A stretch of DNA of 42,876 bases, taken from the NCBI GenBank assembly GCA_016789785.1, contig JAEUQE010000048.1, positions 1 to 42,876 on the forward strand. Reading direction: 5' to 3'. The stretch comes from Bryobacterales bacterium. GTDB lineage: Bacteria > Acidobacteriota > Terriglobia > Bryobacterales > Bryobacteraceae. Made by a program: the position numbers and the translations under genes. The notes below the pieces were generated by a model. The model searched no databases and was not told the DNA's origin. It worked only from the letters and a program-made list of their open reading frames with translations. Below are positions 16,269 to 26,085 of this stretch, one piece after another. Position 1 is the stretch's first letter; the number at the start of each line of letters is the position of its first letter.

Positions 16269-16946
16269 TCAAGGTTGGATGTGGATCAGTTCCTCGTTGG
16301 CGGCGGATGGGCCGCAGGACATTTCTTCGGAGTCGTCACCGGAGGTGAGGATTGCGGCAAGTGGGTAGTCGCTACGGGGAGCGGGGCCCACACGATCGAG
16401 CAACTGCCGTCCCGCCTCCGTAAGGTACTCCGGGGCGAACGCCGCTAGCCGGTTGCTGATAGGCTCCACCATCAGCGCCAGATGGTCTCGGATGAAGGAC
16501 TCGCCGATTTCGGCGGCAAACTGCGCATCCGGCGCGTTGCCGGCAAGTGTGGCGTAGGCTTCCTTCATCCTCAGAAAAGACAGGAATCCGAGTTCCACCG
16601 CGAGGTGATCGTCGGACTCCTGTCCGCCATGCTCATATCCAAAGGCGCTGTAGTATCCGGATAGCTCCGACATCAAGTATCCAAGCTGCACGCCGCCTTG
16701 ATAAGTAACTTCGCGCACGGGCACAGTGCCCGCGGGGCCGAAGAGTGCAAAATGCAATCCGGGAGAAGCCGACTCGAGGGCGGCCTTCGCAAGCGGGACG
16801 AGGGCTGTCTGGTGCAGATCGGCGAGGAGCGCACTGATCTGATGCCTCCATGTCTCTGATGGGTATTCAAACATGAGTCCCAAAAGACGCCACTCGGCCG
16901 CCTCCTGAAGAAGCGCCATGGTTTCGCGTGTGATCGCTTGTTGCAC
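16269..16946 (-). CDS. NarJ/TorD-type molybdoenzyme assembly chaperone
   Basis: 225 residues starting at GTG 16944-16946, which directly follows the TAA of the upstream gene and is preceded by AGAGGTG. The protein is all-alpha and soluble. It carries the family's core motif in the form YSAFGYEHGGQESDDHLAVELGFLSFL (about residues 98-124), which corresponds to the E-x-P-D-H-L-x2-E-L-x-F motif of TorD, DmsD and NarJ. Such chaperones bind the TAT leader of the catalytic subunit and hold it until the molybdopterin cofactor is inserted. Its place after the catalytic, Fe-S and heme subunit genes is the usual one for type II DMSO reductase operons. The C-terminal 25 residues are acidic and variable. 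Confidence 0.88.
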   Translation of the reverse strand: MQQAITRETMALLQEAAEWRLLGLMFEYPSETWRHQISALLADLHQTALVPLAKAALESASPGLHFALFGPAGTVPVREVTYQGGVQLGYLMSELSGYYSAFGYEHGGQESDDHLAVELGFLSFLRMKEAYATLAGNAPDAQFAAEIGESFIRDHLALMVEPISNRLAAFAPEYLTEAGRQLLDRVGPAPRSDYPLAAILTSGDDSEEMSCGPSAANEELIHIQP

Positions 16947-17789
16947 TTAATCACCTCTGCGGACCAACGGAATCCAGCCACTGCGCATCTTGCGCGCGCC
17001 TGCCTCATGTTGCGAACCCTGCCAAACAGCCAGGGCGACATGCGTGCGCTGGTTCGGCGCAAGCCCCTCGGGCAGCTTGCGGCTGATCACCACAGACCAT
17101 GAGGTCTTGCCATGCACGCCTTTTCCATTTGCACCAAGTGACGGCCCTGGCATCAGCGTGCCCGGTCCGGTAGCGATCAAATCCTCCACGGGCGCCGCTC
17201 GCGGACCACTACGGATATTGCCGAGCGCACGTGCCGGTGCGTAGCGCATCGCCATCTCCTTCGCAGCCGCCGACCCTGGCTCCAGCGGCTTGGCCTCGAA
17301 CGGATAGTGATCGATGGAGGCGTTCGGATACAGATCGCGAATCGTGTCGCCCCGCCCGTCGACACTCGCCTGCCAGTCCGCGCGCCAGTAAGTCACTTGC
17401 ACGCGCTTTCCGTCCTGGCCCATTTGTGGTTCCGGAAGATCCTTCTCGATCTTTTCCGGGATTTGAATGGCGCACGCGTCGATCATCTTCGCGGGGCCTG
17501 GAAGGTCGTTCTTCGAGTCGTCCGCCCACTCGATGCGGAACGCGACATCGGAACCGTTGGTGAGCGAGCGAACCTTGACCTCAGCCGTGGACGCCTTCAT
17601 CAAACGCGGTTCCACCAGATCCTGCGGAACGAGCTTCGCGATGTGCTCGGTGGCGTTGTCCCACGCTGTATCCGCGGGCGTGGTGGGAAGCTTCGCGGCT
17701 TTGGTTGCGATGACTTCATTGGCCAATTTCGGCCCTTTGCTGCATGCCGCAATCAGAAGCAACGGGAGAATGAGAAACATTTTACGCAT
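16947..17789 (-). CDS. Heme-b gamma subunit (ethylbenzene dehydrogenase-related), predicted lipoprotein
   Basis: 280 residues from ATG 17787-17789, placed behind GAGGAG; an ATG-equivalent five codons upstream is less well spaced. The leader MRKMFLILPLLLIAACSKG ends in a lipobox with Cys16, so the protein should be lipid-anchored on the outside of the cytoplasmic or outer membrane. The mature part resembles the EB_dh domain of gamma subunits of DMS dehydrogenase, selenate and chlorate reductase and NXR: VKVRSLTNGSDVAFRIEWADDSKND, DACAIQIPEK, VTYWRADWQASVDG, and a final THVALAVWQGSQHEAGARKMRSGWIPL. In characterised members this fold holds one b heme with Met/Lys ligands and passes electrons to or from periplasmic carriers. 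Lipidation is unusual among the secreted gammas I know. It lies 24 bases after the Fe-S subunit gene. Confidence 0.82.
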   Translation of the reverse strand: MRKMFLILPLLLIAACSKGPKLANEVIATKAAKLPTTPADTAWDNATEHIAKLVPQDLVEPRLMKASTAEVKVRSLTNGSDVAFRIEWADDSKNDLPGPAKMIDACAIQIPEKIEKDLPEPQMGQDGKRVQVTYWRADWQASVDGRGDTIRDLYPNASIDHYPFEAKPLEPGSAAAKEMAMRYAPARALGNIRSGPRAAPVEDLIATGPGTLMPGPSLGANGKGVHGKTSWSVVISRKLPEGLAPNQRTHVALAVWQGSQHEAGARKMRSGWIPLVRRGD

Positions 17790-17813
17790 GATGACTCCTC
17801 TCAATGAGCGGCC

Positions 17814-18941
17814 CTACGGACAGTTGATGCGCACCAGTTGATTTTTGGGGTCGAATGCGGGCCGCACGTGCACGGGTTCACGAAGCGGTACGCGCACGGC
17901 CTCGGAGCCCTTCTCATCGGTGGCAGTCACAACGTCGCCCTGACGCCGGAACCGGGTGACGAACGTTTCGGTCGACCCGAACAGGCACAGCAGCCCGGCG
18001 AGGTCGGGATCGTTTGGAGCATTGCGATAGGTCTTCATGGCCTCCGCGGCTCCGGGTCCGAACAGTTGCTTGTTGAAGGAGACCGGCGCGTGGACCGGCG
18101 GTATGTAATAGACGTTCGGCTCAAGGCCAAACTGCGGGAACAACGGCAGCGCGACCTTCTTGATGTGGACCAGATAGTCGATCGGATTGTCGGGGCGCGC
18201 CTGATCGGGCTTGGAGATCCAGCCCGCGAGGCGAATCTTCCCGATGCAGTTCACGAAGCACTGGGGCTGGATGCCTTGTTCTATTTTCGGAAAACAGGCG
18301 ATGCATTTTTCCGAAGTTCCCGTCATGGGGTTGTAGAACACTTTCTTGTAGGGGCATCCGCGCACGCATTCCTGATAGCCACGGCAGCGGTCCTGATCCA
18401 CCAGCACGATGCCGTCTTCGGGCCTCTTGTAAATGGAGCCCCTGGGGCACGCCGCGAGACAAGCCGGATAGGTGCAGTGGTTGCAGATCCGCGCCAGGTA
18501 GAAGAACCAGTTCATGTGCGGCAGCGAGAGAAACGCGCCGTGATCCACTTCGTTCGCGCAGTCATCTTCGCCGACGTTCGGATACGCGTAGTCCTGCTGT
18601 TCGGGACGCCATCCGAGGACACGTTCGCCCGCCGGCGCCGACTCGAAGATCGTTTGACCTTCGTACTTCGCGCCATTCCACTGCTGCCCATTGAGCATTT
18701 CGAGCAGCTTCAGATCATAGGCCAGCGGATACGAGCCATAGGGCTTCGTTTCAACGTTGTTCCAAAGCATGTACTCCTGGCCTTTGCCCGAAGTCCACGT
18801 GGTCTTGCATGCGAGCGTGCAGGTCTGGCACGCGATGCACTTGTTCGTATCGAACACTGCCGCGAATTGGCGCTGCGGGCGCGCCTCGGGATACCAGTAC
18901 GACATCTCGCGGCCAAGCTGCCAGTTGTAGACGCGTGCCAT
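17814..18941 (-). CDS. Four-cluster Fe-S beta subunit, NxrB-like (type II DMSO reductase group)
   Basis: 375 residues. ATG 18939-18941 overlaps the TAA of the catalytic subunit by one base; the longer reading to 19121 lies inside that gene. Sixteen cluster positions are visible: C35-x2-C38-x2-C41-x3-C45; C153-x2-C156-x4-C161-x3-C165; C186-x2-Y189-x2-C192-x3-C196; C213-x2-C216-x11-C228-x3-C232. Tyr189 replaces one cysteine, the place where NarH has Trp and holds a 3Fe-4S cluster, so 3 [4Fe-4S] plus 1 [3Fe-4S] is expected. [10 protein letters not shown] at the start, [33 protein letters not shown] and [21 protein letters not shown] are, from memory, very close to Nitrospira NxrB. Without a signal of its own, it is probably exported with the TAT-tagged alpha subunit. 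Confidence 0.92.
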   Translation of the reverse strand: MARVYNWQLGREMSYWYPEARPQRQFAAVFDTNKCIACQTCTLACKTTWTSGKGQEYMLWNNVETKPYGSYPLAYDLKLLEMLNGQQWNGAKYEGQTIFESAPAGERVLGWRPEQQDYAYPNVGEDDCANEVDHGAFLSLPHMNWFFYLARICNHCTYPACLAACPRGSIYKRPEDGIVLVDQDRCRGYQECVRGCPYKKVFYNPMTGTSEKCIACFPKIEQGIQPQCFVNCIGKIRLAGWISKPDQARPDNPIDYLVHIKKVALPLFPQFGLEPNVYYIPPVHAPVSFNKQLFGPGAAEAMKTYRNAPNDPDLAGLLCLFGSTETFVTRFRRQGDVVTATDEKGSEAVRVPLREPVHVRPAFDPKNQLVRINCP

Positions 18942-21900
18942 TATGCGTTCTCCTTTTGCTGTTTGAAGAAGCCGCCAGCGAGATAGCGTTTCATCGCTTC
19001 GGATTCGTACTTCGGACGGATGCCCATTGCCGCCGGCCGCCACAGACCCTTGCCTTCCATTCCACCCGCCTCGGCCTTCGAGATCTTCACGAAGGCTTCG
19101 CGCGGCGCGCCCGTGGGGCAATGAATGTCGGGTTCAAAGCCTTGCCGCATGCCCTGTCCGAACATTGCTTTGTGCACCAGCGAGTCAGTCATCCATGTCG
19201 GCTTCAGCCAACCGCGAGTGGCCGATTGATGCGACCCTGACCGGAACATCGCCTGATAGCCGCTGCGAGGATTCTTGGCGAGCCCGTCGGCACGCGCCTT
19301 CTGTCCCTCCACGGATCCCGGCGTCGCGGTGTACATGTTGAACCACATGCGGGTGACTCCTCGCGGAGTACCCGGGTAGTAGCGCGCACGGCACAGCAAG
19401 CGCGCGAATTCCATGTTCCGCTTGTCCTTCTGCCACCCGCGGAACGGACGGTCTTCGGGATCGGGATCGATCCACACGTAGTCACCATCCTCGACACCCA
19501 TTTCCTTGGCATCGGTAGGATTGATGTCGACGTAGCCTTCGGTGACGAAAGGACTGCGCTTGTCCTCACGATAGAGATCGCCGAATGGCCCGAAGAGCAC
19601 GGCGATCATGTCGGTATCAATGGGCGTAGTGTGCGACCCGTGGCGGTACTTCGGTGTATGGAAGATGAACTTGAAGCCGTCCTTCATCAGCGGGTGCTTC
19701 GTCTTCTTCGTCTCATCCCACGTGAGAACAACGTTGCGCCCGCAACGGGTTTCGCATGAGAGATCATCCCGTTTCACACCATACTTCTCGGGACCATCGG
19801 GACGCAGCGCATCATGCTTCGGTGCGACGATGACGTTCGGTTCATAGAACGTCGAATCGACGGGCTCGCGGTGCACCGGCAGGTTCTCGCCAGCCGCAAT
19901 GAACTCGTCTTCCTCGCGATAGAATTCGAGGCGCCCGCTTTTGGTGTACCAGGGGATCGAGTCGGTCACCTGGTCATATCCGACCGCCTTCGGCGATGTG
20001 CGGCTGTTCATCAACGCTGGGATGCCGCGCTTGGCCTTCTCCTCGAGGTCGGAGAAGCGGTAACCCTTGGTGTTTGTCGAATTGTCGAGAATGCGCTGCA
20101 GGTGGATGTCGGTGCGATTGTCGCGAACGAACTTCCAATAGTCGATGAAGCGTTTGTCTCCGGTGAGTTCGGCCAGCTTCGCGCTCACCATCGCCTGAAC
20201 GTCGATATCGCCGATGGTGTGGAAAGCGCGTTTCATCGGTGTACGCGGAAAGGGAACGAGAAACGGATTCGTCACCGATGCGGTCATGTCGGGATGCTTC
20301 AGTTCAAACCACGCATCCACGCCAAAGACAATGTCTGCCCACTCGCAGGAGGCGCTCCACCACCATTCGTTCACGGCGATCATTTCAATGCGCGGCAGGA
20401 CATTGACCACGGTGTTGAAATGCCACTTCACATTGCCGAGGATCGAATTGGCATTCGCGAACCACATCGTCTTGGTCGGCGTCGGGATATGCGTCTTTCC
20501 AGTGAGCAGTTTGTTGCCGACGCGCAAGGGATGATCCTCGTGGTTGTAGTAGTGGGCGGATTCGGGCTTCCAGTATTGGCGCACGCGCGCGGGCTTCTCG
20601 GGGTCCAGTTCGATGTCGAAGGGATTCTCGTTGATCCACTGCGGCGCGCCGTTAAACAGGGCCACGCGATAGTTGCCCGCATAGGAGCCGATGTTGCCGG
20701 CGATCTTCCCGATGTTGCCCGTCAGCGCGGCCAGCATCATCGTGTCGCGATCCTTATTGTCGCTGTTGAAGAACTGATTGGGACCCATGCCCAGTGCAAT
20801 CAGCGTGGTGCCTGGTTCCTTAGCGATGTGGCGGGCCAGCGACTCCAGGGCGGCGGCGGGCGCCCACGTGATCTCCTCGGTGGTCTTCGGATCGAAGTGC
20901 GCCGCGTACTCGCGGATCAGATCAAAAGCGGGACGGCAGCGTACCTTCTTGCCATCGGTCAGCGTCACTTCCACGGAGTCATCGAGCAGCGGGTTTTGAA
21001 CGTTGGAGTTCTTGCCGACCATGTCGCGCGTAAGTGGCTTCGGCGCATTGGCGGTGCGATCCCACCACACGTAGTCGCCCCAATCCATACGCATCTGCTC
21101 GGTCACATACGACTTCGTATGTTGAATGGGAGGCGGCTCCTTCTCGTTCTTCGCAAGTACAGTCGTGTTCTTCCATTGCGCCAACTCGCCGCCGAAGACA
21201 TCCTTGGCGCGCAAGTACTTCAGCGTGTCCATACGCACCAGTACGGGAAGGTCGGTCCATTGATTTACGTACTGCGCGTCATACAACTTCTCTTTGAGAA
21301 TGACGTTGCACAAGCCGAGTGCCAGCGCGGGCGTGGTGCCGGGCCGCACGACAATCACATCGTCGCCCTTACTTGCCGTGGCTGAATACTCGCAAGCAAT
21401 CACCACAACTTTCGTGCCTTTCAGGCGCGCTTCGGTCAGCCAGTGGGCGTCGGGCATTTTGGTGGTGATCCAGTTCATGCCCCAGACGATGAGCGTTTTG
21501 CAGTGGTCCACGGCATGCAAATCGAACTCGATGGTCTGCTGGCCGGAGACCATGGGATGCCCGGGAGGCAGATCCGTGTGCCATGAATAGTTGTCGAAAC
21601 CCTTCGCACCCAGCGCTTTGTCAGGCCCAACGTTGCGCACCTTGGCATCCAGCAACGCCATGGAGTTCGCCAGGCGATACATGCCGAACACGCGGGTAAT
21701 GCCAAGCAGCGGCATGCCTCCACGGAACTTCATGGTGCGCACGCCAGCACCCTCCGTTGCCTCAATGCAGACCTCGTCATAGTGCTGCGCTTTCAGACGC
21801 CGCTTGCCTTCGTCGCCAGAGTAGGTCTCCGCGATGTTCTTCAACACAGCGGCGGCGATCTTCGTGCCTTCGTCGTGCGTGACGCGGATCCACTCATCGC

Positions 21901-22387
21901 GGCCGCGGTCGTAATACTTCTTTGGAGGCAGACCGTCGCTTTCACGGGGAAACCCCGCATCGTGCCACGCTTTGAAACCCTTGCGGATCATGCATCCCAT
22001 CACACGGCGGTCGCCATAGAAGCGCCTGGTGAGCGCAAGACCCTTCTGGCAAACACGCGGATCCCAACGGTGGGTCACCTTGTTGCCAAGAAGATCGGTA
22101 GCTTCGCCATATTTCATGGAAGGGCCGATGCGCACTACCACACCGTTTCGCACATAGGCGTTGAGAATGCAGTTGTGCGTGTCGTTCGGCGCGCAGGTGA
22201 AGGTGTACACCGAGTCGTGCTTCCACAGATCGCGATAGACGCGCTCCCAATTGCGGTCCGGGTAGGTGGCAAGCGGGTTCTTGATCGCTTCCAGTCCCCA
22301 TGCGTCACGAGTGGATGCGACCAGACCGCCGAACCCGGCGGCACTGATCATCGCGAGAAAATCGCGGCGTTCCAGTTGCTTGCTCAT
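18941..22387 (-). CDS. Molybdopterin catalytic alpha subunit, NxrA/NarG-like (type II DMSO reductase group)
   Basis: 1148 residues, starting at ATG 22385-22387 and coupled to the cytochrome c gene by an ATGA overlap. The leader [20 protein letters not shown] is a TAT signal, so the enzyme should face the periplasm. The N-terminal cluster site reads C65-x3-D69-x3-C73 ... C113, with Asp in place of the second Cys. [15 protein letters not shown] (from about 265) matches the region that carries the Mo-ligating Asp in NarG-type enzymes; Asp265 or Asp272 is the candidate. Further typical segments are [25 protein letters not shown] and the C-terminal cofactor domain [17 protein letters not shown]. 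Length and the CAPNDTHNC motif fit Nitrospira/anammox NxrA (about 1150) rather than membrane NarG (about 1240). Other type II substrates (nitrate, chlorate, selenate, DMS) remain possible. Confidence 0.93.
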   Translation of the reverse strand: MSKQLERRDFLAMISAAGFGGLVASTRDAWGLEAIKNPLATYPDRNWERVYRDLWKHDSVYTFTCAPNDTHNCILNAYVRNGVVVRIGPSMKYGEATDLLGNKVTHRWDPRVCQKGLALTRRFYGDRRVMGCMIRKGFKAWHDAGFPRESDGLPPKKYYDRGRDEWIRVTHDEGTKIAAAVLKNIAETYSGDEGKRRLKAQHYDEVCIEATEGAGVRTMKFRGGMPLLGITRVFGMYRLANSMALLDAKVRNVGPDKALGAKGFDNYSWHTDLPPGHPMVSGQQTIEFDLHAVDHCKTLIVWGMNWITTKMPDAHWLTEARLKGTKVVVIACEYSATASKGDDVIVVRPGTTPALALGLCNVILKEKLYDAQYVNQWTDLPVLVRMDTLKYLRAKDVFGGELAQWKNTTVLAKNEKEPPPIQHTKSYVTEQMRMDWGDYVWWDRTANAPKPLTRDMVGKNSNVQNPLLDDSVEVTLTDGKKVRCRPAFDLIREYAAHFDPKTTEEITWAPAAALESLARHIAKEPGTTLIALGMGPNQFFNSDNKDRDTMMLAALTGNIGKIAGNIGSYAGNYRVALFNGAPQWINENPFDIELDPEKPARVRQYWKPESAHYYNHEDHPLRVGNKLLTGKTHIPTPTKTMWFANANSILGNVKWHFNTVVNVLPRIEMIAVNEWWWSASCEWADIVFGVDAWFELKHPDMTASVTNPFLVPFPRTPMKRAFHTIGDIDVQAMVSAKLAELTGDKRFIDYWKFVRDNRTDIHLQRILDNSTNTKGYRFSDLEEKAKRGIPALMNSRTSPKAVGYDQVTDSIPWYTKSGRLEFYREEDEFIAAGENLPVHREPVDSTFYEPNVIVAPKHDALRPDGPEKYGVKRDDLSCETRCGRNVVLTWDETKKTKHPLMKDGFKFIFHTPKYRHGSHTTPIDTDMIAVLFGPFGDLYREDKRSPFVTEGYVDINPTDAKEMGVEDGDYVWIDPDPEDRPFRGWQKDKRNMEFARLLCRARYYPGTPRGVTRMWFNMYTATPGSVEGQKARADGLAKNPRSGYQAMFRSGSHQSATRGWLKPTWMTDSLVHKAMFGQGMRQGFEPDIHCPTGAPREAFVKISKAEAGGMEGKGLWRPAAMGIRPKYESEAMKRYLAGGFFKQQKENA

Positions 22388-24042
22388 GATTTGCCTCCCT
22401 GCATCGAACGTAAATAGGCGATCAGTGCTTCCATATCGGAACGGGTGAGAGCGGGGCGAACTGGCGAAGGCTCAGTGAACCCCGCCATCGCGGTGCCTCG
22501 ACGGCCCCGGCTGATCGTTTCCATGAGGTACGTATCCGTGGCTGCCTCCAGCAGCACTTTGTTGTTCAGCGCGGGCCCTTCCCCGCCCTTGCCTTGCGCG
22601 CCATGACATCCCGCACACGTGGATTCGAAGAGTCTCTTGCCGTGTGAGGCATCGGCTTCCACCCATCGCGGCGACTTGGCATCGGTCTCCCGCGGCGCAA
22701 GGCCACCCAGTGTCCGCACATAGGCCGTCACAGACTTGATCTCTTCCGCGCGTAGGCCATCCGGCTTCAACCAACCAGGCATGCGACGGCCGGGACGTCC
22801 CTGCTCAATCGTCATCGCCAGCAGACGATCGGGCGCGATCGGGAGGAAATCCGCGTTTGCAATTGATGGGAACGACAACAAGCCGGGCAGCCTGCGGCCT
22901 TGTCCGTCGGCGCCGTGGCAGCCCGCGCAGAACGCGCCATAGAGTGTCGCACCATCGTCCGCGAACTCCCGCGCGCCGAACTTCGCTGCCTGCACGCGAT
23001 CTTTCGGAAGATAGACGTCGCGCAGCTCCTTGCGACGTAGCGACAACGTGAAGAAGGTGAGTTGCTCGATCTCCTTTTCGGTGAGTGGCGATGGAGGCAT
23101 CTGCGAGCCGACCACCACCGAGGCGGGAGCGCGGAAATGCTCCGCCATCCAGTTCTTCATGTTGCCCTTGCCGGGGACGTGTTCAAAGCTCACCTGACCG
23201 GGATCCTTGAAACCTGCGCGAGTCATGTCGGGTCCGTCATCGCCGCCGACTCCGCTCAACTTGTGGCAGCCGTAACAACCCGCCGAAAGGAACACACTCT
23301 TTGCGGCGATAAGCTGTGGCGCTCCCACACGCGTCTTGAGAAAGACACTTACCAGCGCGAGATCCGCGTCACTGACTTCGCGAAACGCGGTCTGCCAGGG
23401 TCCACTTGCGGCAGCCTTCGCCTTCTCCACATGCTTGCGGTGCCAATCCGCGTCATACGGCACCAAGCCAGCGCGGGTTAGATCCGGCCCTTCCATGCCA
23501 CCCTGATCGGGACGGACGGTGCCGCCTTTGCCATCCACGCGATGGCAGGCGTAGCAATCCAGGCGTTCGAACGCGAGTGTGGCGGCCTTCAGTTGCGCAG
23601 CTTCCGGAACACCCAGCGCAACGTGACAAGTTCCGCAGCCGGCATAGGACATCGACTTGTCGAGCATCGGCTCGGGCCAGAAGTGCACGTCACCATGGGC
23701 ATCGTCGCGTTCGGTCGCCAGGCCCTGGCCACCATGACAAACGGTGCAGCCATACTCCGAAGGGTCGTGAACCACTGGTTTGTGGGCCGTGAGAATTGCC
23801 GACCCGCGCACACTCTGTTCGCCAGGGCCCATGGAAACGTGGCAGGAAACGCAGCGATCCGATACGCCCAGATTGCTGTTCACCACCTGCCGCAACTGCA
23901 CGGGGATGGCGCCTTCGTCGCTTCGCCCAACTGCCTGAATGCGACGCCATTCGCGAAGATAGTTCTCCTCCACCGCGGCCCACACCAACAACATCAGCAC
24001 CGCGGCGCTGGAACATAACAACAGGTATTTGTTCTTGTTCAT
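22384..24042 (-). CDS. Membrane-anchored seven-heme cytochrome c
   Basis: 552 residues with one N-terminal anchor helix (about 6-24). Seven CxxCH heme sites are present, starting at residues 64, 99, 136, 163, 256, 372 and 476. The first three are close together with many extra His, as in small multiheme modules. The last four head separate class I-type domains with downstream Met candidates ([42 protein letters not shown]), so the protein looks like a fusion of a triheme head with four monoheme domains. It lies between the cytochrome b and catalytic subunit genes: 4 bases after the former and a 4-base overlap with the latter. It probably acts as the c-type subunit of the bc complex and as the wire to the molybdoenzyme. 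Confidence 0.92.
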   Translation of the reverse strand: MNKNKYLLLCSSAAVLMLLVWAAVEENYLREWRRIQAVGRSDEGAIPVQLRQVVNSNLGVSDRCVSCHVSMGPGEQSVRGSAILTAHKPVVHDPSEYGCTVCHGGQGLATERDDAHGDVHFWPEPMLDKSMSYAGCGTCHVALGVPEAAQLKAATLAFERLDCYACHRVDGKGGTVRPDQGGMEGPDLTRAGLVPYDADWHRKHVEKAKAAASGPWQTAFREVSDADLALVSVFLKTRVGAPQLIAAKSVFLSAGCYGCHKLSGVGGDDGPDMTRAGFKDPGQVSFEHVPGKGNMKNWMAEHFRAPASVVVGSQMPPSPLTEKEIEQLTFFTLSLRRKELRDVYLPKDRVQAAKFGAREFADDGATLYGAFCAGCHGADGQGRRLPGLLSFPSIANADFLPIAPDRLLAMTIEQGRPGRRMPGWLKPDGLRAEEIKSVTAYVRTLGGLAPRETDAKSPRWVEADASHGKRLFESTCAGCHGAQGKGGEGPALNNKVLLEAATDTYLMETISRGRRGTAMAGFTEPSPVRPALTRSDMEALIAYLRSMQGGKS

Positions 24043-24046
24043 GGCG

Positions 24047-25603
24047 TCAATGTTTCGGCCAATCCGCCGGCGACCAGTAGAACATCCAGTTGGGACCGCG
24101 GAAGTATGTGCCGACGATCGTCAGCACGAGAAATCCGCAAAGGAAACAAGTGAAGAGAGCCACCGCGCCGGCACGAACGGATTGATAGCGGCGCACGCAC
24201 CAGATGGAGTACCAGGCGTAGGCCAGCGTCAACACCGTGGCCGGATTGATGGCGGTGACAATCAACTGAGGGATGTGCGGAAACCACTCGCGCAGCCATC
24301 CGAATCGAATCGCGAACGCATCCAGCAAAATCGGAACAGAAAGACCGAGTACGCAGGAGAATCGGAACAGAGGCCAGCCGCCCGGTCCGCCAAACCACTT
24401 GCCTGTGCCTTCGGTCTCGCGATCGAGATAGGGAATCAGCGCGAGGCCGATCAGCACGATTGCCGGAATCCCGATGCCGCCCATGAACGCGCTGAAGCTC
24501 ACCATCTCCTGCAGGCCGAGGAAGTACCACGGCGCTTTCGCTGGATTCTCGGGCACGGCGGGATTCGCGAGTTCCTTGAGTGGCGCATCCGAGACGAGCG
24601 ACAGGGCCACACACACCAGAAGAGTCACCATGAGTACGCCGAGTTCGGCATAGAACAGATGCGGCATGGAAGGCACGGTATTCTCGGGTCCGCGCCCCAC
24701 AACTGACGTGCGACCCTTCACGATCGCGGCCAGTTGATACGTCTTCGCCGGCGCCTCGGTGAACACGGGATACGCATCGTCTTGTGTCTCGCGTTGCAAT
24801 AGATCATCGGCGTTTGCAGGACGGACCATGCCACCGTCCTTGCGAATGCGCCAGAAGTGCACGCCCATCAGAGCCGCGATGGCCAATGGCAGAATCATCA
24901 CGTGCAGCAGGTAGAAGCGGATGAGCGCTTCCGCGCCGACCTGATCAGAACCGAGCAGGAGCAGACGTTGGAAGCCACCAGGATCGAAGTAGTCCGTGAT
25001 TCCGAGTGCATCGGTGACCTCGCGCGGCGATTGTGCGATGTTGGCGCCGATGGTGATCGCCCAATAGGCGAGTTGGTCCCATGGCAGCAGGTATCCCGTG
25101 AACGACAGTCCAAGCGTGACGACCAGCAGTGCAATTCCGATCAGCCAGTTGTACTCGCGCGGACGCCGGTAGGCTGCCGTGTAGAACGTGCGCGCCATAT
25201 GCAGGATCACTGCGATGACCATGATGTTTGCCGACCAGCGATGCAGATTACGGATCAATCTGCCGGTCGGCACCACGAAGTGAATGTCCTTGATCGACTG
25301 ATAAGCGGCGTCGGGATAAGGTTTGTAGTAGAACATCAACATCACGCCGGTGACGAGTGCGATCAGGAATGCGGAGACACTCATGATGCCGAGCCCCATG
25401 GTAGTGGTCCACTTCAGGCTCCAGCGATGTGTGCGCACCGAGTGCAGGTGAAGAAAGACGTTGCCGAAGACGAACGTGGATCGCGTGCGATCCGTAGTCG
25501 GCGGCCCCGTGCGGAATGCGGTTTCGCGCAGTCTGCGCGGCACCGCGAGCAGGTTCTGTTTAAACTCCTGCAGCGCGTCTTTCGGTGTGGTTGTGGGAGT
25601 CAT
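24047..25603 (-). CDS. Cytochrome b of a bc/b6-type quinol oxidoreductase, N- and C-terminal parts fused
   Basis: 518 residues with about eight or more membrane helices. Heme ligands are seen as His121-x13-His135 ([16 protein letters not shown]) and His234-x14-His249 ([18 protein letters not shown]). The x14 spacing in the second pair is the b6-type arrangement. The Qo-site motif appears as [10 protein letters not shown] in place of PEWY, which is common in menaquinone-using lineages. About residues 265-320 insert a soluble stretch between the b6-like and subunit IV-like halves. The start overlaps the Rieske stop by 4 bases (25600-25603). It should oxidise or reduce the quinone pool in the cytoplasmic membrane, exchanging electrons with the Rieske protein and multiheme cytochrome encoded next to it. 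Confidence 0.93.
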   Translation of the reverse strand: MTPTTTPKDALQEFKQNLLAVPRRLRETAFRTGPPTTDRTRSTFVFGNVFLHLHSVRTHRWSLKWTTTMGLGIMSVSAFLIALVTGVMLMFYYKPYPDAAYQSIKDIHFVVPTGRLIRNLHRWSANIMVIAVILHMARTFYTAAYRRPREYNWLIGIALLVVTLGLSFTGYLLPWDQLAYWAITIGANIAQSPREVTDALGITDYFDPGGFQRLLLLGSDQVGAEALIRFYLLHVMILPLAIAALMGVHFWRIRKDGGMVRPANADDLLQRETQDDAYPVFTEAPAKTYQLAAIVKGRTSVVGRGPENTVPSMPHLFYAELGVLMVTLLVCVALSLVSDAPLKELANPAVPENPAKAPWYFLGLQEMVSFSAFMGGIGIPAIVLIGLALIPYLDRETEGTGKWFGGPGGWPLFRFSCVLGLSVPILLDAFAIRFGWLREWFPHIPQLIVTAINPATVLTLAYAWYSIWCVRRYQSVRAGAVALFTCFLCGFLVLTIVGTYFRGPNWMFYWSPADWPKH

Positions 25604-26085
25604 CCGGCCACCTTTGTTCCTTGCGGAACCGTGGCCCCTTCATCCACGGTGATGTTGCCGCTACTCACGCTGACCTTCAGCCATGGGAGAGGCTGCGGCG
25701 CGGGACCTTTTGTCACTTCGCCGCTCTTGCCGAAGCGCGAGCCATGGCAGGGGCATTCGAAACCGTCAGGATTCAGTTTGATGACGCAGCCAAGATGCGT
25801 GCAGATGGTGGACACGGCGTGTACGCCTTCGTTGTCCCTGAAGATCGCCACGGCGCGGCCGGGAGGGATGAATGGCTCGCCGGCCGCGAGCGTCTCGGGG
25901 AGAGCGACCCGGAACTTTTTCGAAGGCGATGCGAGAACGGCGGCCTTGGGCAGTTTCAACATGCCAGCGATGCCGAACAACAGCGCGCCGCCCATGGCCC
26001 ATAGCGAACTCAGTCCGAGCCAATCGCGGCGTGGCAATGGCTCGGGATCCAACCGGGATTTGCCGGTTTTGGCTTTGGTGGTCAT
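25600..26085 (-). CDS. Rieske [2Fe-2S] protein
   Basis: 161 residues from ATG 26083-26085, behind GGAG and overlapping the upstream stop as ATGA; the longer reading starts inside that gene. After a short positively charged N-terminus with PRRDWLG, a hydrophobic anchor spans about residues 24-43. The cluster motifs CTHLGC (95-100) and CPCHGSRF (111-118) carry the two Cys and two His ligands plus the disulfide pair. [13 protein letters not shown] closes the domain. It is the Rieske subunit of the bc complex encoded with it. The RR pair ahead of the anchor suggests TAT-dependent insertion with the cluster domain in the periplasm. Confidence 0.95.
   Translation of the reverse strand: MTTKAKTGKSRLDPEPLPRRDWLGLSSLWAMGGALLFGIAGMLKLPKAAVLASPSKKFRVALPETLAAGEPFIPPGRAVAIFRDNEGVHAVSTICTHLGCVIKLNPDGFECPCHGSRFGKSGEVTKGPAPQPLPWLKVSVSSGNITVDEGATVPQGTKVAG

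Noticed and set aside
18942..19121. Upstream extension of the Fe-S beta subunit
   Set aside because: It lies inside the alpha gene; the ATG at 18941 gives the conserved family N-terminus.
19814..21385. Plus-strand open frame of 523 codons opposite the alpha subunit
   Set aside because: It is antisense to a strongly conserved molybdoenzyme gene; long antisense frames are common at this GC content.
17814..22387. Ordinary membrane-bound respiratory nitrate reductase NarGHI
   Set aside because: No narI gene is present, alpha has a TAT leader and is about 100 residues shorter, beta is much shorter than NarH, and the gamma is an EB_dh heme protein.
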